From: Symbiodinium natans
Taxonomy: Eukaryota > Sar > Dinophyceae > Suessiales > Symbiodiniaceae
NCBI GenBank assembly: GCA_905221605.1
Contig: CAJNDS010002401.1
Coordinates: 796,542-860,541 of the forward strand
Direction of reading: 5' to 3'
Length of the DNA: 64,000 nucleotides
Numbering within the stretch: the stretch's first letter is position 1; every line of letters starts with the position of its first letter. Below the pieces are notes generated by a model. The model was not told the DNA's origin. It saw nothing but the letters and a program-made list of their open reading frames with translations, and made no database searches. The translations under genes and the position numbers were made by a program. Positions 41,118-50,230 of the stretch are shown piece after piece.

Positions 41118-41528
41118 CCCTTCGACATCAAGAATTTTTCGGAGGGTTCTGAGCCTACACCCCAAAACCCTAAACCCCAAAAAACCCTAAAGGGTTTGGG
41201 GTTTCGGGCTTAGGCTTTCCCTAAACCCCCAAAATCCCAAAAACAAAACATCTCATTAAGGTTTAACTATTCATAGGCAGAGAAACTGCGCCCTGATTTG
41301 GGTAGAGGGTGGTTACCTGTGGGCAGCAGAGGATCAAAAGCCCTTAACAGCGCTTAAGACCGTAAACCCTGAACCCCCAAAACCCCCTAAACACGCAAAC
41401 CATTTAGAGCCCCTAAGCTTGGTGGGTGATCCCACGAGTGCTAACTGGGCCCCTTGCGATAGGAGAAGCTGAAGGAAGCGCAGATGGAGAGGGAAGCGGA
41501 GGAGAAGCTTAGGCGGGCTTTGATTTAG
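27161..41528 (+). CDS. Ala/Gln-rich coiled-coil protein gene with many micro-exons
   Basis: At least 14 short + strand exons share one composition, mostly phase 0, usually starting after CAG: 27514-27558 (AAIDAQAALDARGPG), 30630-30674 (AHTAASLAELQAQAQ), 31491-31505, 32032-32061, 32862-32888, 34027-34038, 34489-34524 (six AQ pairs), 35453-35508, 36259-36291, 36716-36769 (AHTASLAELQAQAQAHAQ), 37270-37320, 38389-38430 (EQAQAVAEAQQRAV), 38892-38932, 40606-40675 (Q8 then REQAIAQAKQRREA) and 41463-41528 (EKLKEAQMEREAEEKLRRAL I, TAG). The 38932/40606 junction restores a GCG codon exactly. A possible start MHQAAQAQH lies at 27161 but does not fit phase. The product is a long coiled coil and its function is unknown. 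Introns hold telomere-like arrays, MITEs and the 331-bp transposon derivative. One gene is inferred; two adjacent genes are possible. Confidence 0.6.
27430..27650. repeat. CCCTAAA array and TTTAGGGGG array flanking an exon
   Basis: CCCTAAA units at 27430-27487 and about eight 9-base GTTTAGGGG units at 27565-27650 lie on either side of the 27514-27558 exon, in opposite orientations. Confidence 0.93.
27764..28135 (+). CDS. Open frame of unknown nature
   Basis: 123 codons including SNMFNDDFCSASGTTQPWQE and NADLIAILLGRLKADSLG. The middle is coding-like and the base composition differs from the repeats around it, but an overlapping frame on the other strand is almost as long. It lies within the apparent intron region of the coiled-coil gene. 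Its 3' end has a small hairpin (CCTACGATTTTTTCGTAGG). Not recognised. Confidence 0.25.
   Translation: MNLNFVCNILFISHDSIASNMFNDDFCSASGTTQPWQEQLTNNADLIAILLGRLKADSLGTHIGASRSMTSSRINREKVFRDSKNIGACICNSIYRGVNILMLKAPLSYDFFVGAIYIRTPQS
28262..30595. repeat. 2.3-kb degenerate CCCTAAA/CCCCTAAA array
   Basis: This is the largest array in the window. It begins with regular CCCCTAAA units, becomes irregular with variable C and A run lengths from about 28385 to 29600, and turns more regular toward 30590. The orientation is CCCTAAA throughout. Length heterogeneity of C and A runs could be true decay or long-read error. Confidence 0.97.
31027..31112. repeat. (TTTAGGG)n array
   Basis: About 12 perfect units. 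Shorter TTTAGGG/TTTGGGG blocks lie at 30715-30785 and 31560-31625, and a poly-C tract at 31729-31747. The rest of 30680-32600 consists of short islands in which only the listed micro-exons were recognised. Confidence 0.95.
32075..32395. repeat. Short TTTAGGG and CTTTAGG arrays
   Basis: TTTAGGG units at 32075-32105 and 32220-32275, then five CTTTAGG/CTTTATG-type units at 32276-32315. Confidence 0.88.
32636..32740. mobile_element. Foldback (MITE-like) element with homopolymer arms
   Basis: TTGCTTAAGAACTCCCCC with C- and A-runs at the left is mirrored by TTTTTTGGGGTTCTTGAAGC at the right. Confidence 0.65.
33427..33757. mobile_element. 331-bp non-autonomous derivative of the 10.2-kb transposon
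   Basis: It starts TAATCCGAGCATCTGATTAA and ends with the inverse (TAATCAGATGCTCGGATTA). The first ~150 bases match the left end at 7971-8130, including both ATTTAAAG-AATTTTTTTT repeats and CCGGAAGCCCGCCGGAAGAC. The last ~110 match 18058-18170 (GGGCCACGGTCCAACTATTG). All genes are missing. TA adjoins both ends. It is a deletion derivative or MITE likely moved by the element's transposase. Confidence 0.9.
34300..34650. repeat. CCCTAAA/CCCTAAG arrays and a TTTAGGG array around a micro-exon
   Basis: Mixed CCCTAAA/CCCTAAG units at 34300-34445 and TTTAGGG at 34570-34650 flank the 34489-34524 Ala-Gln exon, in opposite orientations. Between 34680 and 35440 the sequence is G/T-rich and irregular, with no supported exon. 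Confidence 0.93.
37480..37790 (+). CDS. Unassigned coding-like stretch
   Basis: One + frame reads AQRRSSARAERRWEHADLRD then FAAAVACAQRS and ends at TAG near 37773. A different + frame is open over 176 codons (37367-37897). The composition suggests an exon. It lies inside the coiled-coil gene region but does not fit its pattern. Not recognised. Confidence 0.28.
38039..38166. repeat. (CCCTAAA)n array with CCCTAGA units
   Basis: About 18 units, two of them CCCTAGA, in the intron between the 37270 and 38389 exons. Confidence 0.96.
39130..39356. repeat. CCCCAA/CCCCAACA array
   Basis: CCCCAAA and CCCCAAG units give way to CCCCAACA units. The Gly/Leu- or Pro-rich frames over it are artefacts of the repeat. 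Confidence 0.93.
39424..39835. repeat. TTTAGGG arrays followed by a CCCTAAA array
   Basis: TTTAGGG at 39424-39476 and 39560-39602, and CCCTAAA at 39734-39830. The ~130-base islands between them are unassigned. Confidence 0.94.
40256..40590. repeat. Three-block array: CCCTAAA, CCCCTGAA, CCCCTAAA
   Basis: About nine CCCTAAA units, about 13 CCCCTGAA units, then about 18 CCCCTAAA units, returning to CCCTAAA just before the acceptor of the 40606-40675 exon. Blocks are internally homogeneous. Confidence 0.97.
41077..41114. repeat. Poly-C tract
   Basis: About 38 uninterrupted C bases, an exceptionally long homopolymer. Its exact length may be unreliable. Poly-C also occurs at 41738-41753. Confidence 0.9.
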
Positions 41529-41567
41529 GCAGCAGGCAGCCTAGAAACCATATTTGGGTTTAGATGC

Positions 41568-41681
41568 CTGGTAGCCCAGTGGAAGCCCTTTCCTCCCTTT
41601 TCTTGGTTCATGTTCCCTTTTTAAAGTAAGCAGCCCCCCAAAAGGTTGCCCGAATTATAGTATGGTTGCTGGGCTACCAAG
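41568..41681. mobile_element. Foldback MITE, family B copy 1
   Basis: TGGTAGCCCAGTGGAAG at the left is mirrored by GGTTGCTGGGCTACCA at the right. It begins about 40 bases after the coiled-coil gene's stop codon. The left terminus is shared with 47680-47855. Confidence 0.65.
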
Positions 41682-41754
41682 ATTTGGGGCTGAGGGTTTG
41701 GGGTTTGGCACAGTAGCGCCCCTGATGCCTCCAAAGCCCCCCCCCCCCCCCCCA

Positions 41755-42318
41755 AAGCCCTGCTTTAAAGAAGGCCCTGCGCCCTTCACTGAAAGAACAG
41801 ACCTTAGAACCTACAGGCCCTAAACCCCTTGACCCTAAGCCCCTCAACCCCAAAGAGCCTTGGACCCTTCAGTTAAGGGAAGTGCCTTCATTCACGGGCC
41901 GGGTTGGGAACGGATGCCGACCAACCGGGACACCGAGAGTGGAAGTTCCATCTCCGCCCGATTGTGGGATTTGTGCTGACGCCGGTCCGGCCCCAACGGC
42001 GAGGCTCGGGTACAGGGCTGCTTGCAAGGCCCGGCAGCTCACCGGCACCTCGACAACAGTCTCTTTTCTGCACACGCATCTTGTGCACTAGGTGCAACGC
42101 GAAGCCTGGATGCAGATCATGCCTTTTTTCCGGCAGGGAAATGGATTCTGGGGCTGGACGACGATAGACCTTCAGCCATTTTGGGAGGGAGGTGGGCCCC
42201 ACTTGAGAAGAGTCATGGTTTGCTGTCGGTAAGGCGCAAAGAGCCCCCGCACATTAGGGCTTTACCAAGTACAGGGCTAGTTATCATGTCTTTCAGTCAG
42301 AGCTACCCATGAGCTTGC
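41755..42318. other. Unassigned unique sequence
   Basis: Overlapping frames of 68-104 codons occur on both strands between 41869 and 42312. No motif, splice pattern or strand preference allows a gene call. Confidence 0.35.
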
Positions 42319-42319
42319 A

Positions 42320-43400
42320 AGTCTGCCCTAAACCCCAAACCCCAAACCCCACACCCTAAACCCTAAACCCCAAACCCCAAACCCCAAAACCCCAAACCCG
42401 AAACCCCAAACCCCAAACCCCAAACCCTAAACCCTAAACCCTAAACCCCAACTCGTAAACCCTAAACCCTAACATAGCCTACAATTTTGGGGATTGGGAC
42501 CGCATGGAATCCCGGATTTGTCTGCGGGGCAGTTTTTTTTCCGATACACCTTGCATCCAGTTCTTCGTGTTGTCCCCAACACGAAGCCTTGGCTACGCCT
42601 TGTTCAGGCCGCTAGGGTTTAGGGTTTGGGGTTTGGGGTTCAGGGTTGAGGGTTTAGGGTTTAGGGTCCCCAGGCCCTCCTAAAGGCCTTAAGAGCACTG
42701 GACTAAGACAGCCCTGTAAGGGCTCCCGGATTTTTAGGTTGAAGGCTTCTCAGATAACCCTCAACCCTCAACCCTCAACCCTCAACCCTAAACCCTAAAC
42801 CCTAAACCCTAAGCCCTAAGCCCTAAGCCCTACACCCTGTAAGGGTTTGGCCGGGTGTGGGGTTTAGGGTTTCAGGGCTGTAGGAGGTGGGTGCGGCAGG
42901 GCTGTATATGATCCCATATCTTGATACTGCCTGTATTTCCTAAAGGGCTCTGTGCAAGGTCACCCAAACCCTCAACACTCAAGCCTAAACCCTAAACCCT
43001 CAACCCTAAACCCGAAGCCCTAGGGTTTAGGGTTTAGGAACTCTGTGCAGCCAAATCCAACCCTAACCCTTCTAGGGTTCAGGGCTCAGGGCCCTACAAG
43101 CCCCGAACCCCAACGAAGGCCTAAGCCCGAAACCTCAGGGTCTGGGGTTTGGGGTTTAGGGTTTAGGGTGTAGGGTTTAGGGTTTAGGGTTCAATCGGGT
43201 TTAGGGTTAACCCTAAGCCCTAAATCTCAAGGCGCCGCCTTCACGTTCAAAAGGCCCGAAGTCCTAGGCTCCTCAACCCTAAACCCTAAACCCTAAACCC
43301 TAAACCCTAAACCCTAAGCCCTAAACCCTAAACCCTAAACCCTAAACCCTTCGACCCCGAAGCCCCCTAAACTCTAATGCCCCAAAGGCAAACTTCGCCA
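42320..43400. repeat. CCCCAAA/CCCTAAA arrays with short islands
   Basis: CCCCAAA and CCCTAAA at 42320-42470, TTTAGGG at 42613-42668, CCCTCAA/CCCTAAA/CCCTAAG at 42755-42840, TTTAGGG at 43140-43215 and CCCTAAA at 43272-43350. No exon recognised before 43402. Confidence 0.9.
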
Positions 43401-43401
43401 G

Positions 43402-43484
43402 GTGTCATCTCCACAAGAAGCCCAACTCCAAGTGCAAGTTCTGCAAACGTCACCAGGACCCGCAGCCCTTTCGCAGCTCTGTGG
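43402..43484 (+). CDS. Candidate exon with a Cys/His metal-binding pattern
   Basis: CGCCAG precedes a frame reading CHLHKKPNSKCKFCKRH then QDPQPFRSSV, ending at G|GTGTCA. The CxxH and CxxC pairs suggest a small zinc-binding knuckle. Both splice signals are good. TTTAGGG repeats follow from 43498. The parent gene is not identified. Confidence 0.5.
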
Positions 43485-43494
43485 GTGTCAGGGT

Positions 43495-43945
43495 GCAGGG
43501 TTTAGGGTTTAGGGTTTAGGGTTTGGGGTTTAGGGTTTAGGGTTTGGAGTTTAGGGTTTAGGGTTTGGAGTTCAGGGTTTAGGGTTTGGAGTTCAGGGTT
43601 TAAGAGTCTAGAGTCTAGGGTTTAGGTTTCGGGCCGAGAGTCTCCAAAAGCCTCTTTCAGGTTTGAGCTCAACCCTAAACCCTAAACCGTAAACCCTAAA
43701 CCCCAATTAAACCATAATCTTCTTTTTTGTTTCTGTGGGAGAATTGGTACTGCTGGGCTGCCGGTGGCTCGTGGCTCTCGGTCTTTCTGGCAGTCTTACA
43801 GACACACCTCCCTAAACCCTAAACTCCAAACCCCAAACCCCAAACCCCAAACCCCAAACCCCAAACCCCAAACCCCAAACCCCAAACCCCAAACCCCAAA
43901 CCCCAAACCCCAAACCCCAAACCCTAAACCCTAAACCCTAAACCT
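43495..43945. repeat. TTTAGGG/TTTGGAG array and CCCCAAA array
   Basis: TTTAGGG with TTTGGGG and TTTGGAG variants at 43495-43620. About 16 homogeneous CCCCAAA units at 43815-43925, flanked by CCCTAAA. The island at 43730-43805 has an open frame with WAAGGSWLSVFLAVLQTH that may be an exon. Confidence 0.93.
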
Positions 43946-44259
43946 TTAGGGGCTAGCGGGTCCAGGCATTTGTTTTGGAGCTTAGTTCGTCTTCGGCCGT
44001 TGGTTTCACATAAGGGAGGGTTGGGGCTTGGGTTTTAAGGTTCAGGGGATTCCCTAGCATAGAACGATACCGGTCGTGAAATGCCCTGAGCCCTCGAGCC
44101 TCTGGCCTCAAACCCTAAAATACGCAAACCCTAAACTCTAAACCCGAAACCGTAAGCTCCTGAGCCTGCAAACCCTGAGCCTCAAGCAACCCTCAATCCC
44201 AAGACTCAAACCCCAAAAACCCACTGACCCGAAACCCTACTCTCCCTCAAAGGGTATAT

Positions 44260-44462
44260 CTCGCCCTAAACCCTAAACCCTAGACCCTAGACCCCAAACC
44301 CTAAACCCTAAGCCCTAAGCCCTAAACCCCAAACCCTAAGCCCTAAGCCCTAAGCCCTAAGCCCTAAGCCCTAAGCCCTAAGCCCTAAGCCCTAAGCCCT
44401 AAGCCCTAAGCCCTAAAGCCCTAAGCCCTAAGCCCTAAGCCCTAAGCCCTAAACCCTAGACT
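44260..44462. repeat. (CCCTAAG)n array
   Basis: CCCTAAA at the edges, about 20 CCCTAAG units in the centre, with one 8-base unit. A variant block homogenised within a telomere-type array. Confidence 0.96.
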
Positions 44463-44482
44463 AGGGGGCACATCTTCTGCAG

Positions 44483-44590
44483 GATCACGTGACGGAGCGC
44501 GACGAGAAGAAGGCGGTCGCGGCGAAGGGCGCCGAGAAGGACAAACGCCTCGACTTCAGCCCCTGGGCATCCCAGGAGTTTTTAGAGGAT
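44483..44590 (+). CDS. Candidate internal exon, Lys/Glu-rich
   Basis: CTTCTGCAG precedes DHVTERDEKKAVAAKGAEKD then KRLDFSPWASQEFLED, exactly 36 codons in phase 0 up to |GTTAGG. The acceptor is good. The donor lies in telomere-like sequence. Charged soluble protein, not recognised. Confidence 0.5.
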
Positions 44591-44639
44591 GTTAGGGGTT
44601 TACTAGTAGGGGATTTTCGGGGTTTAGGGTTTAGGGTTT

Positions 44640-45268
44640 AGGTTGTGGGGGTTTTAGTTTTTTTTTTTTTTTTTTTCCGGGGATTTTGGTTTTAGAGGTT
44701 AGGGCTTAGGGATTTGCAGGGTTCTAGGGTTCTGGGGTTCTAGGGTTGAGGGGCATCCCAGGGGTTTTCAGGGGTTTGGGGTTTAGGGTTTAGGGGATTT
44801 AAGGGGTTCTAGGGTTCTAGGGTTCTAGGGTTCTAGGGTTCTAGGGTTCTAGGGTTCTAGGGTTCTAGGGTTCTAGGGTTCTAGGGTTCTAGGGTTCTAG
44901 GGTTCTAGGGTTCTAGGGCATCCCAGGGGTGTTTATGGGTCAGGGATTAGGGATTTAGGGATTTAGGGATTTAGGGATTCAGGGATTTAGGGACTTAGGC
45001 TTTTAGGGTTTTAGGGATTTGGGGATGTAGGGATGTAGGTTTTTGGGTTTTCAGGGTTGTAGGGATTTCGGGATTTAGGGATGTAGGGTTAGGGATTTCG
45101 GGTTTAGGGTTAGGGTCCAGGGTTTACCCTACACTTTAGAGCCAAAAACCCACGACCGCCCAGTCCTAGGGTTCTTAGGGCAGTTTCGGGGTTGGATGCC
45201 GCAGACACGTGCAGGGAGCACCTTGTGCAGCTTGAGGGTTTTAGGGTTTAGGGTTTAGGGTTTAGGGT
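44640..45268. repeat. GGGTTCTA array and other G/T repeats
   Basis: A T18 tract at about 44659, some 14 units of the 8-base GGGTTCTA at 44805-44918, GGGATTTA units at 44945-44995, and TTTAGGG at 45240-45270. Confidence 0.94.
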
Positions 45269-45272
45269 TTAG

Positions 45273-45548
45273 GCTTCAACGAGGCCCTGGCAAAGGCCAA
45301 TTGGATGTGGTTGAGAGAAAGCATTCCTTTTTGCAGGAAATCATAAGCCCATTGCGGGCATCTGTTTATGGCCCTGACACGTTATGATCCAAACCTTCTG
45401 AAGCTTAACCCCTAAAGCCTAGCCCTAGACCCTGACAGAACCTGAGCCGTAGCCTGAGGCAATATCCCCCGCGGTGCTTTGGAGATCGTCAACACCAAGA
45501 CCTACGGCTTCAGTCCACTCTTGCAAACGCACGTCGGGGCGCCAAACG
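45273..45548 (+). CDS. Two candidate exons after a TTTAG acceptor
   Basis: Exon 45273-45309 follows directly on a telomere unit (GGGTTTAG|GC) and reads FNEALAKANWM. Its donor would be GTTGAG. Exon 45459-45548 follows CCTGAG and reads GALEIVNTKTYGFSPLL then QTHVGAPN, ending at G|GTTTGG. Both are coding-like. Their phases do not join directly, so another exon or a shifted boundary is needed. Family not recognised. Confidence 0.42.
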
Positions 45549-45789
45549 GTTTGGTTTGGTGTTTTGGGAACTTAGTATGAATCATTTGGAGTGGGCTCTT
45601 CTGCTCGGGTCTGTGTTGATGCAGCGGAGGGCCACCCCCTGCTTGAATGGTCATAGCTACTTGCAAAGCCGGGTTTTCAGTAAGGCTATTGCATCCAACC
45701 CGTATCAGGCTACATATGAGGCTGGTCTACGCACTCTTTTGGGCACCTGTTTTCAATACTGCCGTAAACGTCGCTAAGCAAGTTGGCAA

Positions 45790-45867
45790 GGGGTCCTTAC
45801 TAGGGATTATAATGGGGGGTACGATAATCCCTTCTAAGGACTGTTAGTCTAAAGGGGAACATCCCAC
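45790..45867. mobile_element. Foldback MITE, family A copy 3, left end truncated
   Basis: GGGTCCTTACTAGGGATTAT at the left is mirrored by ATAATCCCTTCTAAGGACTG, then TTAGTCTAAAGGGGAACATC. The outer left arm is missing. Confidence 0.6.
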
Positions 45868-45918
45868 GATTTAGGGGCTCGATTTCGAGCGATTCGGCCC
45901 CCGATTCTCCCAAGTAAC

Positions 45919-45982
45919 ATGTCCGCGGCCGAGGTGGTGGAGTCCGCACACTTCAAGGCCTGCCAGCGGCTGCCAGTTGAGG
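45919..45982 (+). CDS. Candidate exon with a possible start codon
   Basis: ATG begins MSAAEVVESAHFKACQRLPV E and runs to G|GTTTAG, where a telomere-like array starts. A first exon is possible. The donor would be made by the first TTTAGGG unit. Not recognised. Confidence 0.38.
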
Positions 45983-46189
45983 GTTTAGGGTTTAGGGTTT
46001 GTAAAACCCTAAACCCTAAACCCGAAACCCCCACCGGAAGGATCTGTGTCTTCGGATATGAACCTAGGGTCGAACTTAAGGTTCCATGAGAGCCGATGGG
46101 GCTCCTGAGGGATATTGGTGCGCGCGCGTATTGGGGGACGGGGGGTTTGTCGGTTTTGGGGACGCTTGGAACAGAAAGGCCTTACCTCA

Positions 46190-46620
46190 TATGAAACAGT
46201 GTTTATATTGCTGCTCTTGGTAAGTGTCTATAAGGTTCCTTTTTAATACTGGTGAGTGTATATACCTGGTGTCCTTTTGGGGGATTGATCATTGGCAAAA
46301 GGGCAAGCACTTTGTTCTCCCTTTTGATGTCACTGCTCGGGACGGTTTCTGTATAGCGTGCCACTTGAGATGTCCAAACTTTTCAAAGTTTCTCATCAAC
46401 TTTCATCGGAGACAATGTGTTCCGCATGCTCTCGTTTCACGTGTTAATGAAGTGCGCTCGGTCCTCTTGTTGCTCGTGAAGGACTTGGAGCGGCTTCGTG
46501 GTGTGCTTTAGTTTTTCGCTTCTTGCTCGGACAGCTCTTCGGAGACTCCAGGGGTACAAGAAATATATACCCTACTTCATATGAGGTTTGGGAATTGTTA
46601 GGACGCGGAGTGCCTGCGAT
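46190..46620. other. Unassigned unique sequence
   Basis: A 95-codon + frame (46224-46511) includes CIACHLRCPNFSKFLINFHR. Its composition is not like the flanking repeats. No family recognised and no splice pattern clear. Confidence 0.3.
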
Positions 46621-47159
46621 TCAGTTCAAGGACGGCTTCGGAATGAGGGGGTTGAGGGGGTTTAGGGTTTAGGGTTTAGGGATTAGGGATTTAGAGGATT
46701 GAGGGGGTTGAGGAAATTTAGCCGACGGTGTTGGCGACTCCCTTTCGGGGATCCTGCGCGAGGGAACCAGCGAGCCCCAACCCCCTAAGCCCAAATCCCT
46801 AAACCCAATATCTGCTACAAAGCGCAGGTGCTCAGTCTGCGTGTGAGGCCCTACTTGCCTAGGATCAAAACCCCCCCGTCCACATTCGGCACTAGGTCGT
46901 AGTATGTAAAAACCGATACGACATGACGAGAAAAAAGTGGCCCTGTAACAGGGACACGGCGCCCGAAGCCCCCAGGCCCGAAATCCTAGAGACCTCCCCT
47001 AGAGCCCAAAACCCTAAACCCTAAACCCTACTAAACCCTTGGACCCTAAAACCCGAAAACCCTAAACCCTGCTAGACCCTAAGACCCTAAAACCCAAAAA
47101 ACCCTAAACCCTACTAAACCCTAAGACCCTAAAACCCAAGAACCCTAAAACCTCCCCGG

Positions 47160-47245
47160 GGCTTCTCCGAGGCCCTGCTCTCTTTGGAGTCTTTTGACCA
47201 GATGATCGAGGAGATGAATCAGCAACATGGATGGACCATCTTGAG
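47160..47245 (+). CDS. Candidate internal exon
   Basis: The frame reads GFSEALLSLESFDQMIEEMN then QQHGWTIL and ends at AG|GTTCCT. An internal acceptor CCGAG|GCC is possible. Helical and strongly coding-like. No family recognised. Confidence 0.48.
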
Positions 47246-47264
47246 GTTCCTAGGACCTTGAGGG

Positions 47265-47605
47265 TTTAGGACTTAGGGTTTAGGATCTTGAGGGTTTAGG
47301 GTTTAGGATTTAGGGTCTAGGGTCTAGGGTCTTAGGGTTGAGGGTGTTAGGGTTTTAGGGTTTAGGGTTGGGGGTTTAGGATCGATTCTAGGGTGCCAGT
47401 GTTCGGAGCTTCGGGCGTTCGGGGCCTTGGCCTGGGATTTTTTGGGGGCAGAGTTGAGGTGTTTTGGGGTGTTTAAGAGCTTGGGCTTGGGGCTGACGAA
47501 GGGTTTAAAAAGCCTAAACCCTAAACCCTAAACCCCAAACCCTAAACCCTAAACCCTAAACCCCAAACCCCAAACCCTCAACCCTCAACCCTAAACCCTA
47601 TGGAG
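47265..47605. repeat. TTTAGG variants and CCCTAAA/CCCCAAA arrays
   Basis: TTTAGGATCTTGAGGG-type units at 47265-47390 and CCCTAAA/CCCCAAA/CCCTCAA at 47512-47600. Confidence 0.9.
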
Positions 47606-47679
47606 TTCCGCGCCTTGGGGGCTTGGGCTTCGGGGTTTTCCCCTAAGAGCCCTAGACTCGATGAGTTGCCCCAATTGCC

Positions 47680-47855
47680 CTGGTAGCCCAGTGGTACCCA
47701 CTGGCCACGTTTGGATTCTGGGCTCAGGGTTTCGGGTTTAGGGTTTAGGGTTTAGGGTTCGGGGTTTAGGGTTTAGGGTCAAGTAACCAACCCCCCCCCC
47801 CCCCCTCCCCCGAAACGGTACTTTTTTGTTATGATCGGGGTACTTGGCTGCCAGT
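47680..47855. mobile_element. Foldback MITE, family B copy 2, interrupted by a telomere-like array
   Basis: CTGGTAGCCCAGTGGTACCC at the left is mirrored by GGGGTACTTGGCTGCCAG at the right. The left terminus matches the 41568 copy. TTTAGGG units (about 47725-47780) and a poly-C run lie inside. Confidence 0.62.
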
Positions 47856-48182
47856 ACCCAAGGCTAAGAGGGTCTTCTGGATGGCAAGTGTAGTTGCACT
47901 ACCCTTCTCCTAGCCCCGCTTATACGCACCCACGAACCTTGCCGTAGGCCTGAAGGGGTTAGGCATTGCGGTAGGGCTCTTGGGGGTTTTGGCGACTTAG
48001 GCTTCGAGGGATCAAGGTTTAGGCTTTCAGCGGTCCCAGTCTGAGGTTTCGACCCGGGCCTTGGTGTTTAGGGGTTTAGGGGTTTAGGGGTTTAGGGGGT
48101 TAGGGGTTTGGGGGTCTTGTACCAAAAAGTTTTGCTCATACCCTAAAACCCGAAACCCCCGAAACCCTCTGAGCCTTCCCAG

Positions 48183-48235
48183 GTTCGCGGACAACATCGA
48201 ACCGTGCGCCCGATTCTGGCGGTCTCGAAAGCGGC
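48183..48235 (+). CDS. Candidate exon, weakly glyoxalase-like
   Basis: TTCCCAG precedes a frame reading FADNIEPCARFWRSRKRP. The opening resembles the first strand and helix of glyoxalase/bleomycin-resistance folds, but the match is too short to rely on. Another frame is also open to a TAG at about 48261. Confidence 0.3.
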
Positions 48236-48249
48236 CAAGAGGATCGAAG

Positions 48250-49555
48250 CCTTGGGGCTTTAGGGTTTAGGCGTTTTAGGGTTCCGGGCTTAGGAGGGGG
48301 GGGGGTTAAAACCCCCTGCCTCCAAGCCCTTAAGCCCTACTCTATAGACCCCGGACCCGAATGTAACAACCGAAACCCTAAATCCTGAACCTTAAACCTC
48401 CCGAACCTGAGGGGTTTGAGGGTTCAGGCATCGAGATTCAGAGTTCAGGGGGGTTGAGGGTTCAGGGCTTCGAGTTGAGGGTCTAGGCTTTGGGGTTCAG
48501 GCCTTAAGGGCTTCGGGCTTGGGCTTAGGGTTGCAGCTTTTCGTCTCGATATCGTCACGGAGGGAGGGACTGAAGGGCTGAGCTGTTGAAGCCCTAAGCT
48601 TGCGGGTATAGAGGTCGAGCCTCCCCAACTCAGGAATGTACCTGACCTCGTAGCTGGGATGCCCATATACGGTTCCAGGTACATGTGAAGGTGCATGGGC
48701 AGCGATCCGTTGGGTTATAAGTTTTGAACGTCGTAACCACGCGCTTGCGTTGATTCCTTAAGAAGGGGCTTTGCTAAATGAGCCAGCAGCCCACCATATG
48801 GAACAAAGCTTGTTGCAGCATGCTTCCAAAGAAGCTCACCAAACCCCAGCAAGATCTCGCACGCTCCCTAAACGGGCACGCCAAATCCCGAATTAGAAGG
48901 TTCAAAGGCCTGGCTTTGTGCCAGGTACATGCCAAACAGCAACACAACGCCGTCAGCACTCTTCTGCTGCCTCTATCGGCTGTTCACCATGGGAATTGAC
49001 AGCGCCTCGTCTGCATGCCTGCGGCCTAAATCCTGAACCCTAAGCGCCCACACCCAAGACTCCCAGCTCTAAATGCTACAGTCGTGGCTACGGATGCCGT
49101 GGCTGGCGTGTCCTTTTTTTTGGACCCCTCAAACGCGAAGAGTGAGAGCTGGGGCTTTAGGCTCCCCCTCTCCCTCACGCACTCGGGTTCAAGGAGGGTT
49201 GCAAAACTCCCAGGAGTTTGGGAGTCTACCTGACATGGAGTCCTCGCGCAAGGGCGCAAACGAGAGCTTGGGAGACAAGAGCCTAAGGTTCTGGGGCTCA
49301 GGGTTCAGGGATGTCTGATGCTTGCGTGGTCTGAGGGTGTAGAGCCCAAGTGGCCGCAGGAAGGTAACATTTGGTAGGGAATAGGGGCTTAGGAGGCCCT
49401 TGTGTTGAGAAGCTGCAGTTAGAGTGCGGACAATTGTACCCTTTTTCCTGGCGGCCTTTCGAGGTGTTGTTTTCTCAGAGCCTTCGGCCCCTAGACCCCC
49501 CGAACCCCGGACTCCCATACCTAAGCCACCTACACTCCCGAACACTCGAATACCC
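48250..49555. other. Unassigned stretch
   Basis: Frames of 60-118 codons occur on both strands (48445-48999, 49026-49545), with no recognised motif and no strand preference. Short G/T-rich repeats are scattered through it. Confidence 0.35.
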
Positions 49556-49559
49556 TAAA

Positions 49560-49668
49560 GCCCAAACCCTAAACCCTAAACCCCAAACCCCAAACCCTAA
49601 ACCCTAAACCCTAAACCCTAAACCCTAAACCCTAAACCCTAAACCCTAAACCCTAAACCCTAAACCCA
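49560..49668. repeat. (CCCTAAA)n array
   Basis: About 15 units, some CCCCAAA at the left. TTTAGGG with variants follows in the other orientation at 49757-49870. Confidence 0.96.
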
Positions 49669-50140
49669 CTCCCCCCGAAACCCCCTAGACCTTTTTTTGC
49701 CTGGAAGCTCCCGAGGCCGTCAGCTCCGGAGGCGGGGTTTATCTCTCTGCAGTCTCCTAGGGTTTAGGGTTCAGGGTTTAGGGTTTGGGGTTTAGGGTTT
49801 AGGATTTAGGGTTTAGAGTTTAAGGTTTAGGCTTAAGGTTTAGGGGTTTAGGGTTTAGGGCTTAGGGCTTGGAATGCAACAGGGGTTTGAGGCTTTGGGG
49901 CAGCTGGTGTGGCTAAGGCAAGCCAGTGAACCTTTCGCTTATTTGCTTTCTGGTTCCCAAAGCTCTAAGAAAAAGGAGAATACAAGGGAGGATTTTACCA
50001 TACCCCTGAAGTTCTTTTCAAGGTATGCCCAAGGGGTAGTTTGAATATTTCTCAGATAAGGCCCCACACCCGGAACCCTAAACCTTCAACACTGGCCCCT
50101 GAGCCTTGGACCTTTCTCCCCCCCCCCCCCCCCCCGCAAG

Positions 50141-50217
50141 CCCCTGCGGAGGTTGATGGACAATCCAGACAACGCCTACATCCGATGTGTAGGCCCGGGA
50201 TGCCCCCAACGTTTCCG
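50141..50217 (+). CDS. Candidate internal exon with two cysteines
   Basis: GCAAG precedes PLRRLMDNPDNAYIRCVGPG then CPQRF, ending at CCG|GTGCGT. A poly-C tract serves as the pyrimidine stretch. A strongly coding-like sequence. The CxxxxC pattern hints at metal binding. Not recognised. Confidence 0.45.
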
Positions 50218-50222
50218 GTGCG

Positions 50223-50230
50223 TTTTTTTT

